A stretch of DNA of 64,000 nt from Paucisalibacillus algeriensis (lineage in GTDB: Bacteria; Bacillota; Bacilli; Bacillales; Amphibacillaceae), in assembly GCF_000577245.1 (NCBI RefSeq), contig NZ_CBYO010000022.1:62001-126000 (forward strand), read 5' to 3'. The notes beneath the pieces are model-generated. The model was not told the DNA's origin. It ran no database searches and was given only the letters and a program-made list of their open reading frames with translations. The stretch's first letter is position 1. The number at the start of each line of letters is the position of its first letter. A program made the translations under genes and the position numbers. Below, piece by piece: positions 50,843-59,258 of this stretch.

Positions 50843-52399
50843 ATGAGTTTACTAACAGTTAAAAATTTAAGTCACGGCTTTGGTGACCGCGCAATCTTTG
50901 AAAATGTATCTTTCCGATTGTTACAAGGTGAACATATAGGATTGATTGGGGCAAATGGTGAAGGTAAGTCGACTTTTATGAATATTATTATTGGTAATTT
51001 AGAGCCAGATGCTGGGAACGTTACATGGGCAAAACATGTACGAGTTGGTTATTTAGACCAACATGCTGTTCTAAAAGAAGGATTGTCTATTCGTGATGTT
51101 TTACGGACTGCATTTCAGTATTTATATGATTTGGAAGAGGAAATGAATCATCTTTTTGCAAAAATGGGTGATGCCGATCCCGAAGAGTTAGAAAAGTTAT
51201 TAGAAGACACAGGCAGAATGCAGGATGCTTTATCAAATAATGACTTCTACACGATTGATGCTAAAGTGGAAGAAGTGGGTAATGGCCTTGGTTTAAATGA
51301 TTTCGGACTTGACCGTGATGTGCATGATTTAAGTGGTGGTCAGCGTACAAAGGTTCTTTTAGCAAAACTACTTTTGGAAAAGCCAGAGATATTACTCCTA
51401 GACGAGCCGACTAACTATTTGGATGTTGAGCATATTGAATGGTTAAAAGGGTATCTACAGAATTATGATCATGCTTTTATTTTGGTATCTCACGACATTC
51501 CATTTTTGAATAGTGTTGTAAACCTAATTTATCATGTAGAATACCAAGAGCTAACAAGATATCCTGGTGACTATGATGAATTCTTACGTTTACATGAGCT
51601 TAAAAAACAACAACAAGTAGCAGCATTTAAGAAGCAACAGAAAGAAATTGCAAATTTAAAAGACTTCGTTGCTCGAAATAAGGCTAATGCCGCAACAGCT
51701 AGAATGGCCCAATCACGTCAGAAGAAATTGGATAAAATGAACGTTATTGAACTAGATGCTGAAAAGCCGAAGCCAGAATTTCAATTCAAACAAGCACGTA
51801 CACCGGGTAAATTCTTATTTGAAACGAAGGATCTTGTAATTGGTTATGATGAGCCATTATCTCGTCCACTAAATTTAGTGATGGAACGTGGTCAGAAGAT
51901 TGCTTTATATGGAGCAAATGGAATTGGAAAAACAACCTTATTGAAAAGTATCTTAGGTGAAATCCCCCCTATTTCGGGTTCAGTACAACTAGGAGAACAT
52001 CTCCATATTGGTTATTTTGAACAGGAAATTAAAACAGAGACTACAAACACTTGTATTGAAGAAGTATGGGAAGAGTTCCCTCATTTTACACAGTATGAGA
52101 TACGAGCTGCTTTGGCAAAATGTGGACTGACCACGAAACATATTGAAAGTAAGGTTCAAGTGTTAAGTGGTGGAGAAAAAGCCAAAGTACGCTTATGTAA
52201 ATTAATAAACAACGAGACTAACTTGCTGGTACTCGATGAACCTACAAACCACTTAGATCAAGATGCAAAAGACGAGTTAAAACGGGCTTTGATAGAATAT
52301 AAGGGCAGTGTACTTCTGATTTCACATGAACCAGAATTTTATGTTGGTGTTGTAACAGATGTTTGGAATTGCGAGAATTGGACGACTAAAATGTTTTAA
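50843..52399 (+). CDS. ABC-F family ATPase (YkpA/YbiT-like)
   Basis: The 518-residue protein has two ABC modules without membrane domains: Walker A GANGEGKSTFMN, signature LSGGQRTKVLLAKLLLEKPE and Walker B LLLDEPTNYLD in the first, and GANGIGKTTLL, LSGGEKAKVRLC and VLDEPTNHLD in the second. Between them is the helical linker that reaches the ribosome P-site in ABC-F factors (ELKKQQQVAAFKKQQKEIAN). ABC-F proteins rescue or reset stalled ribosomes and some give ribosome-targeting drug resistance. The sequence looks closest to the YkpA/YbiT group. Confidence 0.93.
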   Translation: MSLLTVKNLSHGFGDRAIFENVSFRLLQGEHIGLIGANGEGKSTFMNIIIGNLEPDAGNVTWAKHVRVGYLDQHAVLKEGLSIRDVLRTAFQYLYDLEEEMNHLFAKMGDADPEELEKLLEDTGRMQDALSNNDFYTIDAKVEEVGNGLGLNDFGLDRDVHDLSGGQRTKVLLAKLLLEKPEILLLDEPTNYLDVEHIEWLKGYLQNYDHAFILVSHDIPFLNSVVNLIYHVEYQELTRYPGDYDEFLRLHELKKQQQVAAFKKQQKEIANLKDFVARNKANAATARMAQSRQKKLDKMNVIELDAEKPKPEFQFKQARTPGKFLFETKDLVIGYDEPLSRPLNLVMERGQKIALYGANGIGKTTLLKSILGEIPPISGSVQLGEHLHIGYFEQEIKTETTNTCIEEVWEEFPHFTQYEIRAALAKCGLTTKHIESKVQVLSGGEKAKVRLCKLINNETNLLVLDEPTNHLDQDAKDELKRALIEYKGSVLLISHEPEFYVGVVTDVWNCENWTTKMF

Positions 52400-52401
52400 T
52401 T

Positions 52402-52434
52402 AAAAGAATGCCATTACGCTGGCATTCTTTTTTT
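52402..52434. terminator. Terminator of the ABC-F gene
   Basis: AAAAGAATGCC pairs with GGCATTCTTTT around a 7-nt loop, then a run of T. It can serve both the ABC-F gene and the convergent ATL gene. Confidence 0.9.
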
Positions 52435-52738
52435 ATGGATGCCACTGATATACTTCTAAATCTATTTGATCGTGAATTCCTACTTCCACCCCTTCTGCTT
52501 CAAGGTTTAGGATTTGTTCATTGTATGAAGCCTCATCTTTCATGGCTACTTGTCCTTTTGCATTAATAACTCTATGCCAAGGAAGTTGATATTTTTTACT
52601 CATGGAATGGAGAATTCTTACTACCTGTCGTGCTGCTCTTGGGTTTCCTGCTAGTCTGCCAATTTGTCCATATGTCATTACTCTCCCCTTAGGGATGTTT
52701 TGAATGATGTTAATTACTCTTTCTGTGAATGGTGTCAA
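52433..52738 (-). CDS. Alkyltransferase-like (ATL) DNA-damage recognition protein
   Basis: The 101-residue protein has only the DNA-binding half of O6-alkylguanine-DNA methyltransferase: IPKGRVMTYGQIGRLAGNPR (residues 15-34), RAARQVV (34-40) and the active-site segment PWHRVI (53-58), where Trp replaces the catalytic Cys of PCHRV. Such ATL proteins bind O6-alkylguanine without repairing it and recruit nucleotide-excision repair. It is separated by 15 bp from the 2H phosphoesterase gene upstream, so a joint transcript is likely. Confidence 0.9.
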   Translation of the reverse strand: MTPFTERVINIIQNIPKGRVMTYGQIGRLAGNPRAARQVVRILHSMSKKYQLPWHRVINAKGQVAMKDEASYNEQILNLEAEGVEVGIHDQIDLEVYQWHP

Positions 52739-52753
52739 TTAGATTTCCTCCGG

Positions 52754-53287
52754 TTAGCCTAGTGGGATATCTTTATATGTCATGTACTGGTAAGGTTTAT
52801 TTTCCCGATAAATTCTAATAAAATCAACTGTAAAAGTTGGATAAGGCGTGAGTTGCTCTTGAGCATAATTAGCCATATCTAGTAATTCTTCATGGGTAAG
52901 TCCAAAAAATACTTTTCCTAATGTCATATGAGCCACAAAGTTTTCCGCTTCAAAATATTGTTGGATTTGTTTTTTTGAGGGGTTTACAACATTTACAATC
53001 AGATTATGGATCTCAACTAGATCACTAGAATCACAACTTAAATAAAGTATATCGTTTTCCCCAAAAAATTTTGGTTCCTTTAATTGAATAGTAAAAGCCT
53101 TAAAATTACTACATACTTTTATGATATCTTCTATCCACTCTAAGTTTTCTGTTAAACCACTCTGAGCTTTTAAAGTAATATGTGGCTCTACTACTTGATG
53201 AATAGTGTTATTTTTCCATTGTTTCTGGAACCGTATAATTTTATTTTTAAACTCTTCAGGAGGTACAACTCCGATAAAGTATTGCAT
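52754..53287 (-). CDS. 2H phosphoesterase / 2'-5' RNA ligase-like (YjcG-like)
   Basis: The 177-residue protein has the two HxTx motifs of the 2H fold: HITLKAQSGL near residue 36 and HMTLGKVFFG near 121. The N-terminus MQYFIGVVPPEEFKNKII and overall length match YjcG/ThpR-like proteins. These enzymes cleave or ligate 2'-5' or cyclic phosphodiester bonds of RNA or nucleotides; the substrate is not known. It is followed by the ATL gene after 15 bp and lies 28 bp downstream of a methyltransferase gene, so the three may be one operon. Confidence 0.85.
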   Translation of the reverse strand: MQYFIGVVPPEEFKNKIIRFQKQWKNNTIHQVVEPHITLKAQSGLTENLEWIEDIIKVCSNFKAFTIQLKEPKFFGENDILYLSCDSSDLVEIHNLIVNVVNPSKKQIQQYFEAENFVAHMTLGKVFFGLTHEELLDMANYAQEQLTPYPTFTVDFIRIYRENKPYQYMTYKDIPLG

Positions 53288-53315
53288 AGTTATTCACCCC
53301 TATTAGCACATTTGC

Positions 53316-53927
53316 TTACTTTGTTGGCTTTGCCCAAATTAGAATGGCAATTCCAGACCAAAATCGTTCTACCTTTTCAATTTGAAGCTGCGATTCTTCA
53401 ATAAGTTTTACCATATTACGGTTACAATGACATCCAGAGATTCTCTTATAAATCGGGTCTACAATCTTTTGCGTTAACGATAACAAGGGATTTGTGCTAA
53501 GACCATGTTCCAAAAACAAAACACTTCCATCTTTACGGCACCATGTATTGAATTGATTTAGTGTCTCAATTGGATTGGGATAACTGCATAAAGTGAGTGT
53601 TGATACTATAGTATCATAGAAATTGGGAGCAAGTTGTAATGAGTTAATATCTTGTGTGATAAATGTTGCATTAATGTGATGTTGCTGAGCTGACTTTATT
53701 GCACTTTTTATCATCTCTGAACTAAAATCAACCCCCGTGATTTCAGTGACCTTGTCTTTATCATAGTATGGAAAATTGGCTCCAACGCTGACTCCAGCTT
53801 CCAATACAGTTCCATATGCATCCTTAATTATTCTTTTTCTCCAAGAAGTAATTGTTGGATGATCACGATTTTTTTCGTACACGGTTACCTGCTTAGTATA
53901 CTTTTCAATTAGCTTCTCTTGTTTCAT
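53316..53927 (-). CDS. SAM-dependent methyltransferase (class I)
   Basis: The start at 53927 (MKQEKLIEKYTKQVTVYEKN) follows AAGGAGTTCAATT. The 203-residue protein has motif I VLEAGVSVGANFPYY (residues 40-54) with the glycine-rich turn, then ITGVDFSSEMI, and NFYDTIVSTLTLCSYPN as motif II and III. These bind SAM; substrates range from menaquinone precursors to small molecules. The C-terminal SGCHCNRNMVKLIEESQLQI is like the UbiE/METTL7-type relatives. It precedes the 2H phosphoesterase by 28 bp. Confidence 0.82.
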   Translation of the reverse strand: MKQEKLIEKYTKQVTVYEKNRDHPTITSWRKRIIKDAYGTVLEAGVSVGANFPYYDKDKVTEITGVDFSSEMIKSAIKSAQQHHINATFITQDINSLQLAPNFYDTIVSTLTLCSYPNPIETLNQFNTWCRKDGSVLFLEHGLSTNPLLSLTQKIVDPIYKRISGCHCNRNMVKLIEESQLQIEKVERFWSGIAILIWAKPTK

Positions 53928-54043
53928 AATTGAACTCCTTATTTGTGTCATCTGTTAGGTGGATATGTTTTTTGTTACCTACTTTACCATATTATAACAA
54001 CAACCTTTATTATATTATTGATTTACATTAACAAATGAACAAT

Positions 54044-54071
54044 AAAAAACGAGCAAAGAGTATCTTTGCCC
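54044..54071 (-). terminator. Terminator of the decayed anti-sigma gene
   Basis: GGGCAAAGA and TCTTTGCTC pair with one wobble, followed on the minus strand by TTTTTTATTG. Confidence 0.75.
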
Positions 54072-54091
54072 ATTTAAATTCATTTTTCAAT

Positions 54092-54610
54092 TTATTCAAT
54101 ACCCTCAACTCTCCAGTTATCCCAATTCCAAAATCCTACCTCATCAACTTCTAGGGTACTAATCCTAATCCATTCCTCATTGGAGTATCTCTTTCGTTGG
54201 ACCGGTGATAACAACACCATAGTGTTTAATACCATTATCTTTTAGATGTTCACTACGTTCCTTAAGTCTTATATCACCAAAGAATAGATTATTAGCTTTT
54301 GCCTCACGTTCATTTAGAAAAAGAAGTGTCTTTATGAATTGTGTATGGAGTAATTCAAAATCACCTTCCTCATACGGAGAGGAAGAGTTGCCCTTCTGAT
54401 ACAATTTTACTACCAAGAAACCCCTTTTCTACATCTGGCGAATTTAGTATTATGTCATCATCATGCCAAATAGGAGAGTTAGGAAATCCAATAGGGTCCG
54501 TGATTACCCCTTCATATCATTTATCATTCTCTTCTAATCCAGTGTCCACGGCAAACCAGAGAATATCCATGTTTTTTCTATTAAACTTCTGAAATATTTC
54601 GCCTGTTTCC
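54092..54610 (-). pseudogene. Decayed anti-sigma factor (sigma-regulator C-terminal domain)
   Basis: The minus strand encodes pieces of the C-terminal domain of a Sigma_reg_C-type anti-sigma protein in shifting frames: FNRKNMDILWFAVDTGLEEN, a TGA, YEGVITDPIGFPNSPIWHDD, LLHTQFIKTLLFLNEREAKA, then HYGVVITGPTKE. The tail continues YSNEEWIRISTLEVDEVGFW to the stop at 54092. At least two stops and two frameshifts interrupt the chain, and the N-terminal half with the membrane helix is gone. No sigma-factor gene is next to it. Only the terminator behind it is intact. Confidence 0.75.
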
Positions 54611-54640
54611 ATTAATTTTGAAAAAGGGAGCAATTAAAAT

Positions 54641-54668
54641 AGAGCTAAGAGGTTTTCCTCTTAACTCA
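54641..54668 (-). terminator. Terminator of the hemolysin III gene
   Basis: GAGTTAAGAGG and CCTCTTAGCTC pair around an AAAA loop on the minus strand, followed by TATTTTAATTG. Confidence 0.75.
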
Positions 54669-54685
54669 ATTAGTGCAATTAGATT

Positions 54686-55333
54686 TTATACTAAATATAG
54701 GAGAACACAAAAGAAATGACAAATAGTCCCTGCCAGTACAAACAAATGCCAGACCATATGGTGATATTTAAAGCCTCTCCAAACATAAAATATGGTTCCA
54801 AACGTATAGCAAAGTCCACCAACCGCTAGCAATACAATTCCACCAAACTCTATATTTGCAACAATTTTGTTCCATCCTAAAACAACCAACCATCCCATTA
54901 ACAAATAAATTAAAGTGGAGGTGAATAGAAACTTTTTCACATAAAAAGCCTTAAAAACTATCCCAGCAACCGCTAAGCCCCAGACAACTCCAAACATCGT
55001 CCATCCAAGTGTACCCTTTATGACAAGTAAGGTGAATGGCGTATAAGTTCCAGCAATAAATAAGTAAATGGAAGAATGGTCGAATATCTCAAATAGATCC
55101 TTTGCCTTTCCAGGTGGAAAAGCATGAACAAGTGTTGACGAAGAATAGAGGATAACCATAGTTGCACCGAAAATTGTAAAGCTTACAACATGTACAGCTG
55201 TACCGTTAAATGCTGCGAATACAATTAATAATACTAAACCTGCTACACTCAACAGCACCCCGATTCCATGGGTCACAGCATTTGCAATTTCCTCACCTTT
55301 AGAGAAAGTATGTGTTTCTGCCAAACCAATCAT
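54686..55333 (-). CDS. Hemolysin III / PAQR-family membrane protein
   Basis: The 215-residue protein has seven helices and the PAQR motifs: the N-terminal SKGEEIANAVTHGIGVLLSV, SSTLVHAF and DHSSIYLFIAGTYTPFTLLV near 85, and the C-terminal MVWHLFVLAGTICHFFCVLL. The conserved His/Asp/Ser residues that bind zinc in PAQR hydrolases (S-x3-H in helix 2, D in helix 3, H-x3-H like near the end) are present. Family members include B. cereus hemolysin III and B. subtilis YplQ; many are membrane homeostasis proteins. It is a single gene with its own terminator. Confidence 0.9.
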   Translation of the reverse strand: MIGLAETHTFSKGEEIANAVTHGIGVLLSVAGLVLLIVFAAFNGTAVHVVSFTIFGATMVILYSSSTLVHAFPPGKAKDLFEIFDHSSIYLFIAGTYTPFTLLVIKGTLGWTMFGVVWGLAVAGIVFKAFYVKKFLFTSTLIYLLMGWLVVLGWNKIVANIEFGGIVLLAVGGLCYTFGTIFYVWRGFKYHHMVWHLFVLAGTICHFFCVLLYLV

Positions 55334-55455
55334 CCCTAACTTTTTGTTTTTAATATTTATCTAGTACAACTTACTATAACAAAAATCATAATAGCAAATC
55401 AAAATACGCATTCCAATTCAAATCATAATTCAAGACCTAGCTAAACAAAGTCATA

Positions 55456-57135
55456 TTACATTTGTTGGGGTGCTTGTATTCCTAACAAGCGTAGTCCTTC
55501 ATTTAGCACTATTTTCACGGCATCCACTAAAGAAAGACGGCTATATAAATTGTCCTCGTCTAAAATTTTTACAGTTGCATAATACTTATTAAATGCTTTA
55601 GATATATCTAATAGAACTTTTGCAATTTGAGATGGGTCATAGTCATTCATTGCTTTATCAATTACTTCTGGGAATGAGAGTAACAACTTAATAATTGGCC
55701 AAGCCTTATGGTCATGCATCTCAAGTTGTTGATTTTCGTCATAACGATAATTTCCTTTTCTAAGTAATGATGCAGCACGTGCATGAGTATATTGCACATA
55801 TGGCCCTGTCTCGCCTTCAAAACGAAGCATGTCTTCTAGTGAGAATTCAATATCATTGAGACGGAAATTTTTCAAATCATGGAAGATGATTGCTCCAACT
55901 CCAACTTGATTCGCTACTTCTTCTTTATTTTCTAATTGAGGATTTTTCTCTTCAATATTTTTCAATGCTAGGGTAATTGCATCTTTAATAACGTCTTCGA
56001 GTAATACAACCTTCCCTTTACGGGTAGACATTTTTTTGCCATCTTTCAATATCATCCCAAATGGAACATGTGCCATCCCTTCCTGCCACTCATATCCCAT
56101 CTTTCTCAGCACAGCAAAGAGCTGTTTAAAATGGAGGGTTTGTTCATGACCGACAACATAAAGAGACTTATCAAAACGATAATTTTCCTGACGATAAATT
56201 GCAGCAGCTAAATCTCTTGTTGCATATAGTGTTGTACCATCGCTTTTTTTAATTAAACATGGTGGGAAGTTTTCAACCTCAACAACATGAGCCCCATCTG
56301 ATTCCATTAATAACCCTTTTTCTTGTAGTTCTTTAACTACAGAATCCATCTTATCATTGTAAAAAGCCTCTCCATGATAGGAATCAAATTGAATTCCTAA
56401 TTGATTATAAATTTTCATGAATTCTTTTAATGACTCTTCACGGAACCATTTCCACAACTGTAATGCCTCTTCATCTTGCTCTTCTAAATTTTTAAAGGCA
56501 GCACGACCAAGGTCATTCAAAGATGGTTTTACTTCTGCTTCTTTATGGAATTTTACATATAATGCTAGTAATTCTTTAATTGGGCTCTTTCTAACCTCTT
56601 TTTCTTCTCCCCACATGTTATATGCTACAATTAGCTTTCCAAATTGAGTTCCCCAGTCACCTAGATGGTTGATACGAACCACTTGATAGCCCTGTTTATC
56701 TGCAATCAAAGCCAAAGAATTCCCGATGACCGTTGATCGTAGATGCCCCATGGAAAATGGCTTCGCAATATTGGGTGAGGATAAATCAATGGTCATTACT
56801 TTGCTTGTTACTGGAGATGATCCATACTGCCCTTTTTCCTTGAGAACCTTATTAATCGTTAGTGCAGATATAACCGCCTTCTTTAGAAAAATATTAATAT
56901 ATCCCCCAACAGGCTCTACTTTTTCGGCTATATGTAAATCAAGCTTTGAAGCTATATCTTCTGCAATCCTATTAGGTGACTTACGATATTGTTTAGCCAA
57001 TTCAAAACACGGAAATGCTAGGTCACCTAATTTATCATGCTTAGGCTTCTCTATCATTATTGTTATTTGTTCTTCTGTTAACACATCCCCTAATACTTGA
57101 ACCAATGCTTTTGCATATTCTTGTTTATACTGCAC
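55456..57135 (-). CDS. argS: Arginyl-tRNA synthetase
   Basis: The GTG at 57135 (MQYKQEYAKALVQVLGDVLT) is chosen as start because GGAGGG stands 7 bases upstream; a TTG at 57150 is less likely. The 559-residue class I synthetase has the N-terminal Add-1 domain, the HIGH-type motif (SPNIAKPFSMGHLRST), the WGTQFGKL segment near 165, and KMSTRKGKVVLLEDV as the KMSKS loop. The C-terminal anticodon-binding domain contains YVQYTHARAASLL. It charges tRNA(Arg). A T-box leader upstream indicates control by uncharged tRNA(Arg), unlike many Bacillus argS genes, so this may be the tRNA-responsive second copy. Confidence 0.95.
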   Translation of the reverse strand: MQYKQEYAKALVQVLGDVLTEEQITIMIEKPKHDKLGDLAFPCFELAKQYRKSPNRIAEDIASKLDLHIAEKVEPVGGYINIFLKKAVISALTINKVLKEKGQYGSSPVTSKVMTIDLSSPNIAKPFSMGHLRSTVIGNSLALIADKQGYQVVRINHLGDWGTQFGKLIVAYNMWGEEKEVRKSPIKELLALYVKFHKEAEVKPSLNDLGRAAFKNLEEQDEEALQLWKWFREESLKEFMKIYNQLGIQFDSYHGEAFYNDKMDSVVKELQEKGLLMESDGAHVVEVENFPPCLIKKSDGTTLYATRDLAAAIYRQENYRFDKSLYVVGHEQTLHFKQLFAVLRKMGYEWQEGMAHVPFGMILKDGKKMSTRKGKVVLLEDVIKDAITLALKNIEEKNPQLENKEEVANQVGVGAIIFHDLKNFRLNDIEFSLEDMLRFEGETGPYVQYTHARAASLLRKGNYRYDENQQLEMHDHKAWPIIKLLLSFPEVIDKAMNDYDPSQIAKVLLDISKAFNKYYATVKILDEDNLYSRLSLVDAVKIVLNEGLRLLGIQAPQQM

Positions 57136-57163
57136 ACCTATTCCCTCCAAATTAAATTATAGA

Positions 57164-57214
57164 GGGACAGTCCCTCAATACATTAACGCATTAAAGTGGT
57201 GCGGAACTGTCCCC
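57164..57214. repeat. GGGACAGTCCC palindrome and GGTGCGGAACTGTCCCC partner
   Basis: An 11-bp GGGACAGTCCC palindrome at 57164 and GGTGCGGAACTGTCCCC at 57198 bracket about 23 bases in the leader between the T-box terminator and argS. They are of the GGGACtgTCCC/GTGCC type seen in many Bacillaceae intergenic regions and could pair with each other. Confidence 0.55.
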
Positions 57215-57221
57215 TTAGTAA

Positions 57222-57470
57222 TAAAAAAACTCTCACCCCTTCCAAACGAAAGAGGCGAGAGTTTGAATTTAATCCCGCGGTACCACTCCAATTATTTTTA
57301 ACAATCGTTAAAAATCACTTAAAATTGTTAACGAGGGTTCTCCCCGACCTTCCCTACTCTTAGTTCAAGAAAGCATCTCCAAAGTCCGGTTCATTGTCCG
57401 ATCAAGCACCAGGCTCCCACCACCCCCAGCTCGCTAGGCTTCACAAACAACTACTCTCTTCATCATCGAT
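57222..57470 (-). ncRNA. T-box riboswitch leader of argS
   Basis: The minus strand contains the T-box sequence TGGAGTGGTACCGCGGG (57274-57290). A stem I region follows the AGAGAGT-like motif near 57465. A terminator helix (AACTCTCGCC with GGGGTGAGAGTT, then TTTTTTT) lies at 57222-57265. Uncharged tRNA pairs to the T-box NCCA-binding bulge to favour the antiterminator. The likely specifier is in AATGAACCGGACTTTGGAG, giving CGG (Arg), which fits argS, though the exact codon should be confirmed by folding. Confidence 0.92.
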
Positions 57471-57489
57471 TTTCAAATAAATTTCTATT

Positions 57490-57518
57490 ATTATAGCAGA
57501 TAACGCGGTGCCTGTCAC
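57490..57518 (-). promoter_or_regulatory. argS/T-box promoter using the 41-bp repeat as -35
   Basis: On the minus strand a GTGACA -35 box (57513-57518) lies 17 bp from TATAAT (57490-57495), with TGC before it as an extended -10. The -35 box is inside the 41-bp repeat copy 2. Start of transcription near 57483 would fit the T-box leader start. Confidence 0.7.
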
Positions 57519-57547
57519 CTCCCGAATTTTGAAATATTTTGTCGAAT
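57507..57547. repeat. 41-bp intergenic repeat, copy 2
   Basis: Same length and order as copy 1 at 19923-19963: GGTGCCTGTCACC, then CCCG, a T-rich middle and TGTCGAAT at the end. It sits in the same orientation relative to its downstream minus-strand gene as copy 1. Confidence 0.8.
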
Positions 57548-57617
57548 TATAAATAATGTTTAGCTTTCAAAATTTGATATAATCTTCTTAATTAATTAAA
57601 ACAGAAAGGGTTTGTAC

Positions 57618-58886
57618 ATGGAGAAACAAAAGACTCTAATACAATATACGAATGAAGCTAGTAAAGAATTAAAAACATACTATGGTTATGCTTATCCACT
57701 CAACAAAATAGTGGAATTATTAAATGAAAATTATGGTCGTGATTTTAAGCTTTATAATATGGAGAGAGAAAGACTATCTGACTGTCGCGATGTGATAGAA
57801 GATATACTTATCTATAATCCAGATGAAATAGAGCTGGTTACGAGAATTTATGATTCAATTGGTTCTTCTAAAATTTTATCGTCAAAGGAAGGTAATTACA
57901 GCATTAGCCCTTCAACCTTTAATAACCTATTTTACTTTCCTAATTATGAGGTAGCACTTGTCAGCCTACCAATTTATAGTTATGGGCATCCTTATCCAGA
58001 GAACTTTTTATTTGGAAAGAGCGATAAACTAGTAACTAAGTTCTTACATTTCTATGATGATATTGAGCGTAAGTTTATGCTTCAGGGGATAACCGTTTTC
58101 ACAGATACTGAAGAAGGTCTAGTAAGATCAAAAGAGAAAATTACACAGCAAATCAACCGTGAAGATGTTCTATTAGAGGACAGACTAAAGACAGAAATCT
58201 TTCGTTCAATTGATGAATTTTTCTTACATAGTGGTTCATTCTTTAAAACATATGACATTCCATATAAACGAGGAATCTTGCTTTATGGTAGCCCTGGAAA
58301 TGGAAAAACAACACTAGTCAAATCTATTGCAGGAAGTGTTTCAGCACCTATCGTCTATTGGCAAATCACGGAGTTCACGACAAGTTATTCCATTCATGAG
58401 ATTTTTTCTAAGGTTGTAAGACTCTCTCCTATGGTGCTAGTGATTGAAGACATAGACTCCATGCCCGAGCACTCCCGATCCGTATTTTTAAATACGTTAG
58501 ACGGGGCAACTACAAAGGAAGGAATCTTCTTAATTGGGACAACTAATTACCCAGAGAAAATTGACCCTGCTTTAATCAATCGCGCAGGTCGATTTGACCG
58601 AGCATATGAAATAAGACAACCTAACGAGCAACTTAGGAAGGATTATTTAGTGGGAAAAGGTATAACTCAATTTCTAGAAGAATCCAAATTAAACGATTTG
58701 GTTCGCATGACAAATGGTTTGTCCATTGCACAACTGAATGAGGTTTATATGTCAATCGCACTAGAATGGCATTATGAAAAACAAGTTGATATCCAAAAAG
58801 TTATTCATGATATGCAAGCAAACCAGAAAAAAGTCTATAAGCAAGACTGGATAACAGACCCTGTAGGTGGAAAGCTTGGATTTTAA
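57618..58886 (+). CDS. AAA ATPase, BCS1-like
   Basis: The ATG at 57618 has AAAGGG 7 bases upstream. The 422-residue protein has about 200 N-terminal residues without a known domain (ending DDIERKFMLQGITVFTDTEE). A single AAA module follows: Walker A YGSPGNGKTTLVKSI near 224-238, Walker B MVLVIEDIDSM near 275, sensor GTTNYPEKIDPALINRAGRF and arginine fingers. The C-terminus is a helical lid. Mitochondrial BCS1 and related bacterial ATPases share the AAA part, but no BCS1 N-domain or membrane helix is evident. It is transcribed alone; I cannot name a partner. Confidence 0.8.
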   Translation: MEKQKTLIQYTNEASKELKTYYGYAYPLNKIVELLNENYGRDFKLYNMERERLSDCRDVIEDILIYNPDEIELVTRIYDSIGSSKILSSKEGNYSISPSTFNNLFYFPNYEVALVSLPIYSYGHPYPENFLFGKSDKLVTKFLHFYDDIERKFMLQGITVFTDTEEGLVRSKEKITQQINREDVLLEDRLKTEIFRSIDEFFLHSGSFFKTYDIPYKRGILLYGSPGNGKTTLVKSIAGSVSAPIVYWQITEFTTSYSIHEIFSKVVRLSPMVLVIEDIDSMPEHSRSVFLNTLDGATTKEGIFLIGTTNYPEKIDPALINRAGRFDRAYEIRQPNEQLRKDYLVGKGITQFLEESKLNDLVRMTNGLSIAQLNEVYMSIALEWHYEKQVDIQKVIHDMQANQKKVYKQDWITDPVGGKLGF

Positions 58887-58898
58887 AGGTATGATATA

Positions 58899-58937
58899 GG
58901 ACTACCTCTTTGTATAATCTCAGGGAGGTACTTTTTT
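58899..58937 (+). terminator. Terminator of the AAA gene
   Basis: TACCTC and GAGGTA form the core of a stem with a loose loop, followed by TTTTTTT. Confidence 0.65.
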
Positions 58938-59003
58938 TCCTAGCTATAGTAACAAGTAACTTTTTTCTGTATAATAAAAGCAAATTATTAAGGAGTGATA
59001 CAA

Positions 59004-59255
59004 ATGAGCAAATCCAAAGCTCAAAAAAAACGGGAAAAATTAGTTCGTGAAGGAAGACTAAATCCCGAAATTAACCGTAGCCCATATGCAAAGTTAGATC
59101 TAAGTACAAGAAAAACGAAAACTAAGAAAGATTATCTATATCGCATGAAACACAAGAACCGCTATCCAAAACATGAGGAAATAGGTTCTTTTTATTTTGC
59201 CAGAAATCACATAATGAAGGGACTACCAAATTATGGAGGAGTATCCCATTATTAG
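59004..59255 (+). CDS. Small basic conserved-type protein, 83 residues
   Basis: The start at 59004 (MSKSKAQKKREKLVREGRLN) has AAGGAGTGATACAA upstream. The product is strongly basic, with the segment LDLSTRKTKTKKDYLYRMKH and an aromatic C-terminus. It looks like the small ribosome- or RNA-associated basic proteins of Bacillaceae, but I cannot name it. TATAAT lies near 58970 as the likely -10. The gene ends four bases before the convergent membrane gene. Confidence 0.65.
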   Translation: MSKSKAQKKREKLVREGRLNPEINRSPYAKLDLSTRKTKTKKDYLYRMKHKNRYPKHEEIGSFYFARNHIMKGLPNYGGVSHY

Positions 59256-59258
59256 TAC

